DNA of 54,810 bases from Phascolarctobacterium sp. (GTDB lineage: Bacteria > Bacillota > Negativicutes > Acidaminococcales > Acidaminococcaceae): positions 1-54,810 of the forward strand of contig NZ_JAUNOQ010000015.1 in assembly GCF_030531065.1 (NCBI RefSeq), given 5' to 3'. This document shows, one piece after another, positions 34,383 through 43,430 of the stretch (its first letter is position 1; the number at the start of each line of letters is the position of its first letter). The position numbers and the translations under genes were made by a program. Below the pieces are notes generated by a model, which was given only the letters and a program-made list of their open reading frames with translations, was not told where the DNA came from and searched no databases.

Positions 34383-36233
34383 ATGAGTCGTTTAAAAATT
34401 GAAACACCTGACCAAGCCCAATTAACAGTCGAACGCTTATATAAAGACCTTGAGCGACACATCATCGCCAGCCCTCCGGGACTGTGCCCTGTAGATCTGC
34501 AGCTTTCCTTTTTAAAAGTCTGCCACGCTCAAACCTGTGGTAAATGCGTTCCCTGCCGCGTTGGCCTTGCGCAGCTGCAAAACCTGATGGAAGACGTTCT
34601 AGACGGCAAAGCAACCATGCAAACCCTTGACCTTATCCAAAGCACCGCCGAAAACGTGGCCAACAGCGCCGACTGCGCCATCGGCTACGAAGCGGCCAAA
34701 ATGGTGCTGGCAGGTCTGGAAGGCTTCCGCGAAGATTATATTAACCATATAAAGAAGGGCAAATGCTCCGTGCATGTGCATCATTCCATTCCCTGCGTGG
34801 CCCTGTGCCCGGCGCAGGTGGATATTCCCGGCTATATTGCCTTGGTCGGCGCAGGCCGCTACGCCGACGCCGTAAGGCTCATCCGCAAGGATAACCCCTT
34901 CCCCACCGCCTGCGGCCTCATCTGCGAGCATCCCTGCGAGGCCCGCTGCCGCCGCAATATGATTGACGCTTCGGTTAACATCCGCGGCTTAAAGCGTATG
35001 GCCGTGGACAACGCTCCCAGCAATACCGTACCGGTTCCGGACAAGCAGCCTGCCACAAATAAACGCATCGCCATCATTGGCGGCGGTCCCAGCGGCCTTG
35101 CAGCAGCCTATTATTTAGAGCTTATGGGCCATCACGCCGTCGTTTTTGAAGAAAAGAGCAAGCTGGGCGGCATGCTGCGTTACGGCATTCCCGCCTACCG
35201 CTTCCCCCGCGAACGCCTGCAGGAGGATTTGGACGCCATCCTGTCCACCGGCGTAGAGGTACACCTTAATTGCAAGGTGGGCAACGGCGAGGGAGAAATC
35301 CCCTTTGAAAAGCTGCGTCAGGAATTTGACGCCGTTTATATCGCTATCGGCGCACACACCGATAAAAAAATCGGCATCGACGGCGAGAATTCCCGCGGCG
35401 TCATCAGCGCCGTAGAAATGCTGCGCTCCATCGGCGAAGATAAAATGCCCGATTTCGCAGGCAAAACCGTCGTCGTTATCGGCGGCGGCAACGTAGCCAT
35501 GGACTGTACCCGCAGCGCCGTGCGTCTGGGAGCAAAAAAAGTCGTCATCGCTTACCGCCGCCGTCAGGACGATATGACGGCGCTGCCGGAAGAAATCGAA
35601 GGCGCCGTAGCCGAGGGCGCAGAGCTGTACGGCTTAAAGGCCCCGCATCACATCGAAGCCGACGCCGACGGCAACGTGGCCGCCCTGTGGGTAGAACCGC
35701 AGATTATCGGCCCTATCGACGCCTGGGGACGCGCCCGTCCCATTCACGCCGACGTAGAGCTGCAGCGCATTCCCTGCGACATTATCGTCGTAGCCATCGG
35801 CCAAGGTATCGAGCTGCGCCCCTTTGAGGAAGCCGGCATAAAAATCAAGCGCGGCACTATTTCCGCTCTGTCCAGCAGCGAGCTGGCCAATACCGAAGGC
35901 GTTTTTGCCGGCGGCGACTGCGTAACCGGCCCCGCCACCGTCATCCGCGCCATTGCCGCAGGCAAGGTGGCCGCAGCCAATATCGACGAATATTTAGGCT
36001 ACCAGCATATTATTACCTGCGACGTGGATATTCCCGATCCGGCCATCGACGATAAGCGCCCCTGCGGCCGTATCCAGCTGACCAATCACGAAGCGGGCCA
36101 GCGCAAGAGCAATTTCGAGCCCATCGAACGCGGCATGACCGTACAGGAAGCCTGCCAGGAGGCAGGACGCTGCCTGCGCTGCGATAAATTTGGCTTCAGC
36201 ACCCTGAAAGGAGGCAGAACCTTAAAATGGTAA
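34383..36233 (+). CDS. NuoF-tail/GltD-like NAD(P)H oxidoreductase subunit linked to hydrogenase
   Basis: 616-residue fusion. Residues about 45-110 match the C-terminal [4Fe-4S] domain of NuoF: QTCGKCVPCRVGL plus the distant CAIG cysteine. The FMN and NADH-binding part of NuoF is absent. From about 135 the protein is GltD-like. It has the double-cluster N-domain (CVALCPAQVDIPGYI, CGLICEHPCEARCRR), the FAD loop IAIIGGGPSGLAAAYYLE, the NAD(P)H loop VVVIGGGNVAMDCTRSAVRLGA and the closing GVFAGGDCVTGPATVIRAIAAGK. It overlaps the hydrogenase gene by 7 nt. It probably passes electrons between NAD(P)H and the hydrogenase. This pairing is, as I recall, what defines the poorly studied group A2 [FeFe] hydrogenases. 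ATG at 34383 has GGAGG 6 nt upstream. Confidence 0.88.
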   Translation: MSRLKIETPDQAQLTVERLYKDLERHIIASPPGLCPVDLQLSFLKVCHAQTCGKCVPCRVGLAQLQNLMEDVLDGKATMQTLDLIQSTAENVANSADCAIGYEAAKMVLAGLEGFREDYINHIKKGKCSVHVHHSIPCVALCPAQVDIPGYIALVGAGRYADAVRLIRKDNPFPTACGLICEHPCEARCRRNMIDASVNIRGLKRMAVDNAPSNTVPVPDKQPATNKRIAIIGGGPSGLAAAYYLELMGHHAVVFEEKSKLGGMLRYGIPAYRFPRERLQEDLDAILSTGVEVHLNCKVGNGEGEIPFEKLRQEFDAVYIAIGAHTDKKIGIDGENSRGVISAVEMLRSIGEDKMPDFAGKTVVVIGGGNVAMDCTRSAVRLGAKKVVIAYRRRQDDMTALPEEIEGAVAEGAELYGLKAPHHIEADADGNVAALWVEPQIIGPIDAWGRARPIHADVELQRIPCDIIVVAIGQGIELRPFEEAGIKIKRGTISALSSSELANTEGVFAGGDCVTGPATVIRAIAAGKVAAANIDEYLGYQHIITCDVDIPDPAIDDKRPCGRIQLTNHEAGQRKSNFEPIERGMTVQEACQEAGRCLRCDKFGFSTLKGGRTLKW

Positions 36234-37954
36234 ACCTAAAGATTGACGGCTTCGACGTAGCCGTTCCCGAAGGCACAACAATTATGCAGGCCGCTGCCGC
36301 CGCAGGCATCGACATTCCCCGTCTGTGCTATTTAAAGGGCGTCAACGAAATCAGCGCCTGCAAGGTCTGCGTAGTAGAAATACAGGGACAGAACCGCGTA
36401 GTTACCTCCTGCACCACGCCGGTACAGGAAGGACTTGTCGTATATACCAATTCTCCCAAGGCCCGCAGCGTGCGCCGCACCAACGTAGAACTTATTTTGT
36501 CCCAGCACGACTGCCTGTGCGCCACCTGCGTGCGCAGCGGCAACTGCAGCCTGCAAAAGCTGTCCAACGATCTGGGCATTTACGATATTCCCTTTGAACG
36601 CGACGTAGTGGATACCCCCTGGAACCAGGACTTCCCTCTGATCCGCGACTCAAAAAAATGTATAAAATGTATGCGCTGCGTCCAAATCTGCGATAAGATT
36701 CAGGACCTGCACATCTGGGACGTTCAGAACACCGGCGCACGTACCACCGTGGACGTAGCCGGCAATATCTCCATCGAAGCCTCCAACTGCAGCCTGTGCG
36801 GCCAGTGCATCACCCACTGCCCCGTAGGCGCGCTGAAGGAGCGCAACGACGTGCCCAAAATTTACGAAGTGCTGGCCGATCCCGCCAAGGTAACGGTAGT
36901 GCAGGTGGCTCCCGCCGTGCGCACTGCCTGGGCCGAAGCCTTTAACCTGCCGGAAGAACTGGCTACGGAAGGACGCATGGTCGCAGCCCTCAAGCGCGTA
37001 GGCTTCGATTACGTTTTCGACACCACCTTCGCCGCCGACGTAACCATCATGGAGGAAGCCAGCGAACTGCTGGAGCGTTTGCACAACCCCGACGGCCACC
37101 GCTGGCCCATGTTTACCTCCTGCTGCCCCGGCTGGGTAAGTTATGTGACGAAAAAATATCCCTCCTTCGTTGCCAACCTATCCACCACCAAATCGCCGCA
37201 GCAGATCTTCGGCGCTATCGCCAAATCCTTCTTTGCCGAAAGGAAAGGACTTAAGCCCAAAGAAATCTGCTCCATTTCCATCATGCCCTGCGTTTCCAAA
37301 AAGCGCGAGGCAGCACTGCTGTCCATGCGCAGCAGCGGCGCTCACGACGTCGATATCGTGCTCACCACCCGCGAGCTAATCCGCCTGCTGCGGGCCGAGC
37401 ATATCAATCCAGCCACTCTGCCGGAGGAGCCCTTCGATAACCCGCTGGGGCAAAGCACCGGCGCAGGCATCCTCTTCGGCGCAACCGGCGGCGTTATGGA
37501 AGCGGCGCTGCGCACAGCCTATCACGCCGTTACCGGTCAGGAAGCTCCCTTTGACGCCTTCGTCAGCGTGCGCGGCGAGGATGGCCGCAAGGTCAGCGAA
37601 TTTACTATCGGCGGCGTTACTCTGCGCACCTGCACCGTTAGCGGCCTGGGCAATGCCGGACGCCTGCTGGACGACCTGAAAGCAGGCAAGGTGCATTACG
37701 ATTTTGTCGAGGTTATGGCCTGTCCCGGCGGCTGCGTAGGCGGCGGCGGTCAGCCCATCCACGACGGCCAGGAACGCGCCGGGATGCTGGGCAAAAAGCT
37801 GTATAAGCTGGATGAAAAGCGCTGCCTGCGCCAGTCCCACAATAATCCCGACGTCATCGCGCTGTACGACGGCTTCTTCGGCAAGCCCCTGAGCGAAAAG
37901 GCTGAAAAGCTGCTGCATTCCGACCATCTGAAAGAGAAAAATTATTTAGTATAA
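36227..37954 (+). CDS. [FeFe] hydrogenase, catalytic subunit (probable group A2)
   Basis: 575-residue soluble hydrogenase. In order it has a [2Fe-2S] domain (RLCYLKG, ACKVC, SC near residues 34-62), the His-Cys3 [4Fe-4S] motif HDCLCATCVRSGNC, and a two-cluster ferredoxin domain (CIKCMRCVQIC, CSLCGQCITHCPVG). The H-cluster domain follows with L1 TSCCPGW, L2 MPCVSKKREA and L3 ACPGGCVGGGGQP. All H-cluster cysteines are present. There is no signal peptide, so it is cytoplasmic. It shares an operon with the GltD/NuoF fusion protein and is followed by a strong terminator. Maturases HydEFG are not in the window. The direction, H2 evolution or uptake, is not readable. Confidence 0.93.
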   Translation: MVNLKIDGFDVAVPEGTTIMQAAAAAGIDIPRLCYLKGVNEISACKVCVVEIQGQNRVVTSCTTPVQEGLVVYTNSPKARSVRRTNVELILSQHDCLCATCVRSGNCSLQKLSNDLGIYDIPFERDVVDTPWNQDFPLIRDSKKCIKCMRCVQICDKIQDLHIWDVQNTGARTTVDVAGNISIEASNCSLCGQCITHCPVGALKERNDVPKIYEVLADPAKVTVVQVAPAVRTAWAEAFNLPEELATEGRMVAALKRVGFDYVFDTTFAADVTIMEEASELLERLHNPDGHRWPMFTSCCPGWVSYVTKKYPSFVANLSTTKSPQQIFGAIAKSFFAERKGLKPKEICSISIMPCVSKKREAALLSMRSSGAHDVDIVLTTRELIRLLRAEHINPATLPEEPFDNPLGQSTGAGILFGATGGVMEAALRTAYHAVTGQEAPFDAFVSVRGEDGRKVSEFTIGGVTLRTCTVSGLGNAGRLLDDLKAGKVHYDFVEVMACPGGCVGGGGQPIHDGQERAGMLGKKLYKLDEKRCLRQSHNNPDVIALYDGFFGKPLSEKAEKLLHSDHLKEKNYLV

Positions 37955-37968
37955 CGCTAACCCGCAAC

Positions 37969-38008
37969 AAAAATAGGATTCATTTGGCAATAAGTGAATC
38001 CTATTTTT
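37969..38008 (+). terminator. terminator of the hydrogenase operon
   Basis: Stem AATAGGATTCA/TGAATCCTATT followed by TTTTTT, 15 nt after the stop codon. Confidence 0.9.
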
Positions 38009-38067
38009 TATATATTCCCTAATTTTATCTGCCAGCGTCAAGTCTGTACTAATATAAAAATGTAGAG

Positions 38068-38073
38068 TATAAT
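38068..38073 (+). promoter_or_regulatory. -10 element of the rqcH promoter
   Basis: TATAAT 72 nt before the rqcH start; the -35 (TGTACT at 17 nt) is weak. A small hairpin CTCCC/GGGAG with a short T-run follows in the leader. Confidence 0.45.
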
Positions 38074-38144
38074 AATGAAATAAAGCGATAGATGGAGCCT
38101 CCCTCAACGCGGGAGCGTTTTCTGCATCCGAAAGGAGCTCATAC

Positions 38145-39884
38145 ATGAATCTGGAAGGACTTACTCTCAAGCTGCTCGCTGACCATTTAAACGGCGAGCT
38201 TTTGGGCAGCAAAATCTATAAGATCTTTATGCCCAATCCCCACGCGCTTTTGCTGCTGGTGCGCCGCAGCCGCGACGTCTCCGCTCTCATGGGCGATATC
38301 AGCGGCGGCAGCCCCGCCCTGTACATTCCCGATAAACTACCGGAAAATCCCGAAACGCCGCCCAGCTTCTGCATGCTTTTGCGCAAGCATTTAGAGGAAG
38401 GCCGCATTACGAAAATCAGCCAGAGCGGTCTGGACCGCATTATTACTTTAGAAATCGATTTGCTGGGACAATCCAGCCGCATCATTACCAAAAAGCTGAT
38501 TTTTGAGCTGACGGGCAAAAACGCCAATATTCTGCTAGTGCAGGACGATATAATTATCGACAGCCTCAAGCACATCGGCGCGGCTCAAAGCAGTTACCGT
38601 ACTGTTTTGCCGGGCAAGCCTTACGTCGCGCCCCCGCCCCAGTCCGGCCTGAATATTTTGACCGACGACCCGGCTGCCATCGTCAGCGCCGCCAACAGCC
38701 TGCCCAGCGCTAATTTTGCCAAAGCTTTCGTCAGCGCCACCACGGGCGTGGGCAAAGCCACCTCAGGCGAGCTGCTGGCCGTTGCGGATATCCTGCCGCA
38801 AACCGTGCGTTTGGAAATGTCGGAAGCCAAAGCACTGACAGCTGCCATCAAAGCCTTGCAAGAACGCGTCAACAGCGGCAGCGCTCCGGTTTACACCATC
38901 GTCAGCCGTACTAATCAGGTTAAAACCATTTTAACGCTGCCGCCGCAAAATTTAGAGCCGGGCGCCAGCGTCAAGGAATTTGCCAATATCAACAGCGCTA
39001 TCAATTACGCCGTCAGCCTGCGGCCCATGCAGCTGCCCCAGCACGAGCAGCTGCAAAAGCTGGTAATTGCCGAAACGGGCAAGCTCAACAAAAAGCTACA
39101 AGCCTTGCAGCAGGATTTGGCCCACGCCGACGATGCGGAACAGCAGCGCATCCTGGCCGACACGCTTATGGCTAATATTTACCAAATAAAAAAAGGGCAG
39201 ACCTCGGCCCAGCTGCTGAATATTTACGACGGGCAGCCGGTGCAGATTGCGCTGTCGCCCGTGTTGTCGCCTACGGAAAACGCGCAGGCCTATTACAAAC
39301 GCTACAATAAATATAAGCGCGCCCAAAGCGAGGTGCGTTTGCAAATCGCCGCCGCCGAAGAGCTGCTGCAATACCTGGCCAGTCTGGATTCTTCGCTGCT
39401 GACAGCCACCACTAAAAACGAGGTCGAAGAAATCCGTCAGGAAATGATTGCCGCCGGCCTGCTCAAGCTGCCGGGCAAAAAGAAATATAAAAATACGCTG
39501 CAAAAATCCCAGCCGCTACATCTTAAAATCAGCGCCGATACGGATTTATATATCGGTAAAAATAATAAGCAGAACGATTACGTGACCTTTACCTTAGGCG
39601 GCCCAAAGGATTTGTGGTTCCACACCAAGGATATCCCCGGCTCCCATGTGATTATGAAAACAGCGTTGCCCCAGCCCAGGCAGGAGGATATCGCTTTGGC
39701 GGTGCAGCTGGCCGCCTACTTCAGCAAGGCTCGCGAAGGCAGCAACGTGCCGGTGGACTGCGTGCAGCGCCGTTATGTGAAAAAGCCAGCGGGCAGCAAG
39801 CCGGGCTTCGTCATTTTCACCAACCAAACCACCTATTACGCCACGCCGGACAGCGCCGCGCTGGCCAAATATACCGGCGAATAA
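38145..39884 (+). CDS. rqcH: NFACT family ribosome-quality-control protein RqcH
   Basis: 579 residues. RqcH binds 50S subunits with stalled peptidyl-tRNA and directs C-terminal alanine tailing. The NFACT-N domain starts GLTLKLLADHLNGELLGSKI and contains FCMLLRKHLEEGRI, the loop that includes the residues essential for tailing. A helical middle with coiled coil (LNKKLQALQQDLAHADDAEQQRI) follows. The NFACT-R domain is near 480-560 with DLWFHTKDIPGSHVIMK. Older annotations call it a fibronectin-binding protein. Good ribosome-binding site AAAGGAG. The next gene follows after 28 nt, so the two may be co-expressed, both in translation quality control. Confidence 0.93.
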   Translation: MNLEGLTLKLLADHLNGELLGSKIYKIFMPNPHALLLLVRRSRDVSALMGDISGGSPALYIPDKLPENPETPPSFCMLLRKHLEEGRITKISQSGLDRIITLEIDLLGQSSRIITKKLIFELTGKNANILLVQDDIIIDSLKHIGAAQSSYRTVLPGKPYVAPPPQSGLNILTDDPAAIVSAANSLPSANFAKAFVSATTGVGKATSGELLAVADILPQTVRLEMSEAKALTAAIKALQERVNSGSAPVYTIVSRTNQVKTILTLPPQNLEPGASVKEFANINSAINYAVSLRPMQLPQHEQLQKLVIAETGKLNKKLQALQQDLAHADDAEQQRILADTLMANIYQIKKGQTSAQLLNIYDGQPVQIALSPVLSPTENAQAYYKRYNKYKRAQSEVRLQIAAAEELLQYLASLDSSLLTATTKNEVEEIRQEMIAAGLLKLPGKKKYKNTLQKSQPLHLKISADTDLYIGKNNKQNDYVTFTLGGPKDLWFHTKDIPGSHVIMKTALPQPRQEDIALAVQLAAYFSKAREGSNVPVDCVQRRYVKKPAGSKPGFVIFTNQTTYYATPDSAALAKYTGE

Positions 39885-39912
39885 TTTCAAAAAAATTCAG
39901 GAGGAATCGCTT

Positions 39913-40395
39913 ATGTCCATTGAAAAGGTGCGCGCTTATCTGCGCCAATTTAAAATAGAAGACCGCATTATTGAATTTGCCAGCTCCAGCGCTACCGTAG
40001 AGCTGGCGGCTCAGGCCGCAGGCTGCGAACCGGCCCGCATCGCCAAAACTCTGTCCTTTAAATTACAGGACGGCAGCTGCCTGCTCATCGTAGCCGCAGG
40101 CGACGCCAAGGTGGACAACGCCAAGTTTAAGCACTTCTTCGGCTGCAAGGCTAAAATGCTCAGTGCGGAAGAAGTAGAGCCCCTTATCGGCCACGCTATC
40201 GGCGGCGTGTGTCCCTTCGCTATTAACGACGGGGTTAAAACTTATTTAGACATTTCCCTCCAGCGCTTTACTACCTTCTTCCCCGCCTGCGGCAGCCACA
40301 ACAGCGCCATCGAGCTGACGCCGGAGGAGCTGGAAAAATACGCCGCCAACTGCCAGGGCTGGCATGATTTATGCAAAGGCTGGCAGGAAAATTAA
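39913..40395 (+). CDS. YbaK/EbsC-type aminoacyl-tRNA deacylase
   Basis: 160-residue single-domain editing protein. The family core is seen as EFASSSATVELAAQAAGCEPARIAKTLSFK, the second strand set LLIVAAGDAKVDNAKFKHFFGCKAKML and the invariant glycine turn IGHAIGGVCPFAI. The lysine in AKTLSFK corresponds to the catalytic lysine of YbaK/ProX proteins. Relatives hydrolyse Cys-tRNA(Pro) or Ala-tRNA(Pro). The exact substrate cannot be assigned. AGGAGG lies 9 nt before the ATG. It follows rqcH and precedes a strong bidirectional terminator. Confidence 0.88.
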   Translation: MSIEKVRAYLRQFKIEDRIIEFASSSATVELAAQAAGCEPARIAKTLSFKLQDGSCLLIVAAGDAKVDNAKFKHFFGCKAKMLSAEEVEPLIGHAIGGVCPFAINDGVKTYLDISLQRFTTFFPACGSHNSAIELTPEELEKYAANCQGWHDLCKGWQEN

Positions 40396-40412
40396 AACGC
40401 AGCGCCAAAAAG

Positions 40413-40462
40413 CAAATCCCCTTGCAAGCAGAACCTCCGCTCTGTTTGCAAGGGGATTTTCA
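40413..40462. terminator. bidirectional terminator between the deacylase gene and pgi
   Basis: Long stem AAATCCCCTTGCAA/TTGCAAGGGGATTT with an inner CAGA/TCTG pair. T-run on both strands. It serves the two converging genes. Confidence 0.88.
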
Positions 40463-40516
40463 ATTTTACGATTGCGTTTTCATTATGGATTTATAAACCA
40501 AAAACAGAAGGACAAT

Positions 40517-41950
40517 TTACAGCTGCGCTTTCATAATGCGTTTGTAAACCTCTACGCCGGGCTGGTCGTAAGCGTCCACGTCCGCCAGCTCGCCCTCGTA
40601 GGCCACGCTGAGCATTAAGAAGTACATCATCTGGCCCAAATAATATTCGTTAAGCTTGGGCAAAGTGAATTTGGCGTTATAACGGTTATCGCTGCTCAAG
40701 GCCGCTTCGTTAGCCGCCAGCGCTACCTTCAGCGCCTTATTCATATCCAAGCCGTCGTATTTTTTGAAGAAGGGCACGTCGGCAAAGGGATTATGGATAA
40801 CCGCTTCTTCCTCGGGGTTAGCAATCTCCAGGAACTGTACCACTTTATTTAAACGCCCGTCCTGGTGCTGCTGGGTTTGCGCGTGCATATCCGTCGTGCC
40901 CACAGCCACGATGGGCGTTCTACCGTAGTTGACTATTTTGCCGTTGCGGTCGTAGCGTTTGCCCAGGGATTCCGCCAAAAGCTGCACATACCATTCGCTC
41001 AAGGATTTCAGATGCATACTGTAGGGCATAAAGACTTCTATTTCGCGGCCCTTAAGGTAAGCCATATATTTCAGCAGCGCGTTTAAAAGCGCCGGGTTTT
41101 CCTCCAGCTCCGCCTGTTGGCAGAAGCGGTCCATTTCCCGCGCACCGCGCAGAAACTCCTCGATATCGCTGCCCAAAGCGGCCATCGTCACCAGTCCGGG
41201 ATCGGTCATGACGCAGAAGCGTCCGCCGATGCCTTCCTTAATATCGAAGCGCTCCCAGCCGAAACGCTGCGCCAGCTGCAAAAGCGGCGCCTGCTCCATA
41301 TCGGCGTTTAAATCGGTAACTACAGTACAATCCAGCTCGATATCCAGGTCTTTTTGGAATACGTCGTAGAAATAGGTAAAGGCAGAAATAGTTTCCAGCG
41401 TCGTTCCCGATTTGGAAATCGGCACCAGCATCACCTTCAGCTTTTGCCCGCGTTCTACATGCCTGGCTGCCAGGCGCTCCACCTCGTACACCAAACCGTT
41501 GCAGTCCACCGGGTCCAGATTATTGCCGGAAAAATAAATGCGCGGCTGTCCCTGACGCATGGTGCTGTTGGTATTCCAATGGCAGCCGCCGAAAGCGTCG
41601 AACAACACCTTATTGCCTAAATAGGAACCGCCCACGCCCAAAAAAACTACTACGTCCTGCCGCCGCAGAGCCTTGCTGTATTTCAACAGCTTAATAATAG
41701 AAGCCTCGGTATTAGGATTGCCCTCCGCCACATAAGGCATTCTCGTAAAATATACATGCTCCGGCGTCCCATCCTTGGACAAATGATTTTTCGCAACGCC
41801 CTCGGCACGAATGCTCCTCACCGCGGCATCCGCCCGGCCGCCGCATTCGGCGATGGCCTGCGCCACCTCGTCCTGCCGCAGGCGGTTCTCGCCGAACATA
41901 TTGGTAAAATCAAAGATCAAACCGCTGGGCATGGTAATTTTAAATTTCAA
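40517..41950 (-). CDS. pgi: glucose-6-phosphate isomerase
   Basis: 477 residues. Interconverts glucose 6-phosphate and fructose 6-phosphate. Signature segments are FLGVGGSYLGNKVLFDAF, the phosphate-binding VPISKSGTTLETISAF, the catalytic region EGIGGRFCVMTDPGL and the C-terminal lysine-containing QPGVEVYKRIM. It is more divergent than the well-known Bacillus form but has all main motifs. The start appears to be a TTG at 41950, with GGGAG 8 nt upstream. An in-frame ATG six codons later lacks a ribosome-binding site. It stands alone between two converging terminators. Confidence 0.93.
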   Translation of the reverse strand: MKFKITMPSGLIFDFTNMFGENRLRQDEVAQAIAECGGRADAAVRSIRAEGVAKNHLSKDGTPEHVYFTRMPYVAEGNPNTEASIIKLLKYSKALRRQDVVVFLGVGGSYLGNKVLFDAFGGCHWNTNSTMRQGQPRIYFSGNNLDPVDCNGLVYEVERLAARHVERGQKLKVMLVPISKSGTTLETISAFTYFYDVFQKDLDIELDCTVVTDLNADMEQAPLLQLAQRFGWERFDIKEGIGGRFCVMTDPGLVTMAALGSDIEEFLRGAREMDRFCQQAELEENPALLNALLKYMAYLKGREIEVFMPYSMHLKSLSEWYVQLLAESLGKRYDRNGKIVNYGRTPIVAVGTTDMHAQTQQHQDGRLNKVVQFLEIANPEEEAVIHNPFADVPFFKKYDGLDMNKALKVALAANEAALSSDNRYNAKFTLPKLNEYYLGQMMYFLMLSVAYEGELADVDAYDQPGVEVYKRIMKAQL

Positions 41951-42030
41951 ACCCTACACTCCCTACAAACTCTCTCAGAGCTTTTTATCATTAAATATGA
42001 TTTTAACACAAATTTATTGAATATGCAAAT

Positions 42031-42060
42031 AACCCCTGGAGCTAAAAACAACTCCAGGAG
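42031..42060 (-). terminator. weak terminator of the DEAD-box helicase gene
   Basis: Minus strand CTCCTGGAG/CTCCAGGGG hairpin followed by TTATTTG. The T-run is interrupted. Confidence 0.55.
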
Positions 42061-42078
42061 TATTACTTTACTTACTTT

Positions 42079-43332
42079 TTATTTTTTCGGCCCCTGGCGG
42101 CGGTTGCTGCCTGTCTTAGGCGCTTTGCGCTTATCGGCCACGGCGTTGCGTCCGCGTTTGGGCCCGGCGGGCTTCTTCGCCTTCGGCGCGGCGCCGCTCA
42201 CACGGCGGGCCACGGTTTCGCCCTCCAAATTCTGCCGCTCCAGCAAAATTCCCAGCTTAGTTTCAATATTGCGCAGCCATTTCACTTCCTCCGGCGTATA
42301 TAAGGTAATCGCCACGCCGTCGTTGCCCGCGCGTCCCGTGCGACCGATGCGGTGCACGTACCAATCCACATCATGGGGAATATCGTAATTGATAACGTGG
42401 GTCACGCCCTCCACGTCCAACCCCCGCGCCGCCAAATCGCTGGCTACCAGAATCTGGATTTTGGCGTCGCGAAAAGCTTTCATCACCGTCTTGCGCTTAG
42501 CGGGCGACATTTCGCCGTGCAGCACATCCGTATTATAGCCCTGCGTCCCCAGCCAATCGCCCAGCTCCTTCGTGCGCTCCTTGCTCTGGCAAAAAACGAT
42601 CATCAGATACGGGTTCAGCCTGTCGATGAGCGCGGCCACCGCACGTTTTTTATATTCGTCGGTAGTTTTTAAGCAAATCTGTTTAATCTTATCCACCGTC
42701 GCTTTATCCGGATTGATGTCGATAAGCGCGCTGTTTTTCGTCAGCTTGCGCCCCAGCTTACGCACTTCTTCGGAAAGCGTGGCGCTGCACAGCATAGTCT
42801 GGTGCTCCGGCGCAGTCATGGCGATCAAATCCAGCGCTTCGTTCATAAAGCCCTGCTCCAGCATCTCGTCCACTTCGTCCAGCACCAAATACTTTACGCC
42901 GCCCAAATCCGTATTGCCCTTGCGGATATGGTCCAGCAAGCGCCCCGGCGTGCCGATAAGCACATGGCTGCGGCCCTCCAGCTTATACTTCTGCGTTTCA
43001 AAATCGCGGCCGCCAGTAACGGCCAAAACCTTGACCGGGCTTTCGCCCAGCACGCGCTTCAGCTCGGCGGCAATTTGCTGCGCCAGCTCGCGGGTCGGCG
43101 TAATCACCAAAGCCTGCGCATAGGGCTTCGCCGCGTCAATCTTTTCTGCCAAAGGCACCAGAAAGGCCAGCGTTTTGCCGGTTCCGGTCTGTGCGCGGGC
43201 AATAACGTCACGCCCGGCAAACAGCGCCGGAATCGCCTGCTCCTGTACGGGCATCGGCTTTTTAACGCCCATCTTATTCAACTGCGCCAGCGTATGGGCG
43301 CACACCTTTAAAGCTGCAAATTCATTAGTCAT
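42079..43332 (-). CDS. DEAD-box ATP-dependent RNA helicase
   Basis: 417 residues with all helicase motifs: the Q-motif region (MGVKKPMPVQEQAIP), Walker A AQTGTGKTLAF, motif Ib TPGRLLDH, motif II VLDEVDEML, motif III SATL and the C-terminal HRIGRTGRAG. Motif II reads DEVD instead of DEAD. The C-terminus (about 45 residues) is lysine- and arginine-rich and disordered, as in CshA/RhlE-like proteins that bind rRNA or cold-shock mRNA. Start ATG at 43332 with AAAGGA upstream; the TTG two codons earlier is unlikely. It lies just beyond the right end of the decayed element. Confidence 0.93.
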   Translation of the reverse strand: MTNEFAALKVCAHTLAQLNKMGVKKPMPVQEQAIPALFAGRDVIARAQTGTGKTLAFLVPLAEKIDAAKPYAQALVITPTRELAQQIAAELKRVLGESPVKVLAVTGGRDFETQKYKLEGRSHVLIGTPGRLLDHIRKGNTDLGGVKYLVLDEVDEMLEQGFMNEALDLIAMTAPEHQTMLCSATLSEEVRKLGRKLTKNSALIDINPDKATVDKIKQICLKTTDEYKKRAVAALIDRLNPYLMIVFCQSKERTKELGDWLGTQGYNTDVLHGEMSPAKRKTVMKAFRDAKIQILVASDLAARGLDVEGVTHVINYDIPHDVDWYVHRIGRTGRAGNDGVAITLYTPEEVKWLRNIETKLGILLERQNLEGETVARRVSGAAPKAKKPAGPKRGRNAVADKRKAPKTGSNRRQGPKK

Positions 43333-43430
43333 CTTCAATTCCTTTATCCTTCTTTAAATTTCTTCATTATAAATCCAGCTGCATTGCGGACGCACATGCA
43401 AACGCTTCATTTCGCAGCGCGAGAAAATAT

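Noticed and set aside
42079-43332. DEVD in place of DEAD in helicase motif II considered as inactivation
   Set aside because: The two acidic residues needed for ATP hydrolysis are present and such variants occur in active family members.
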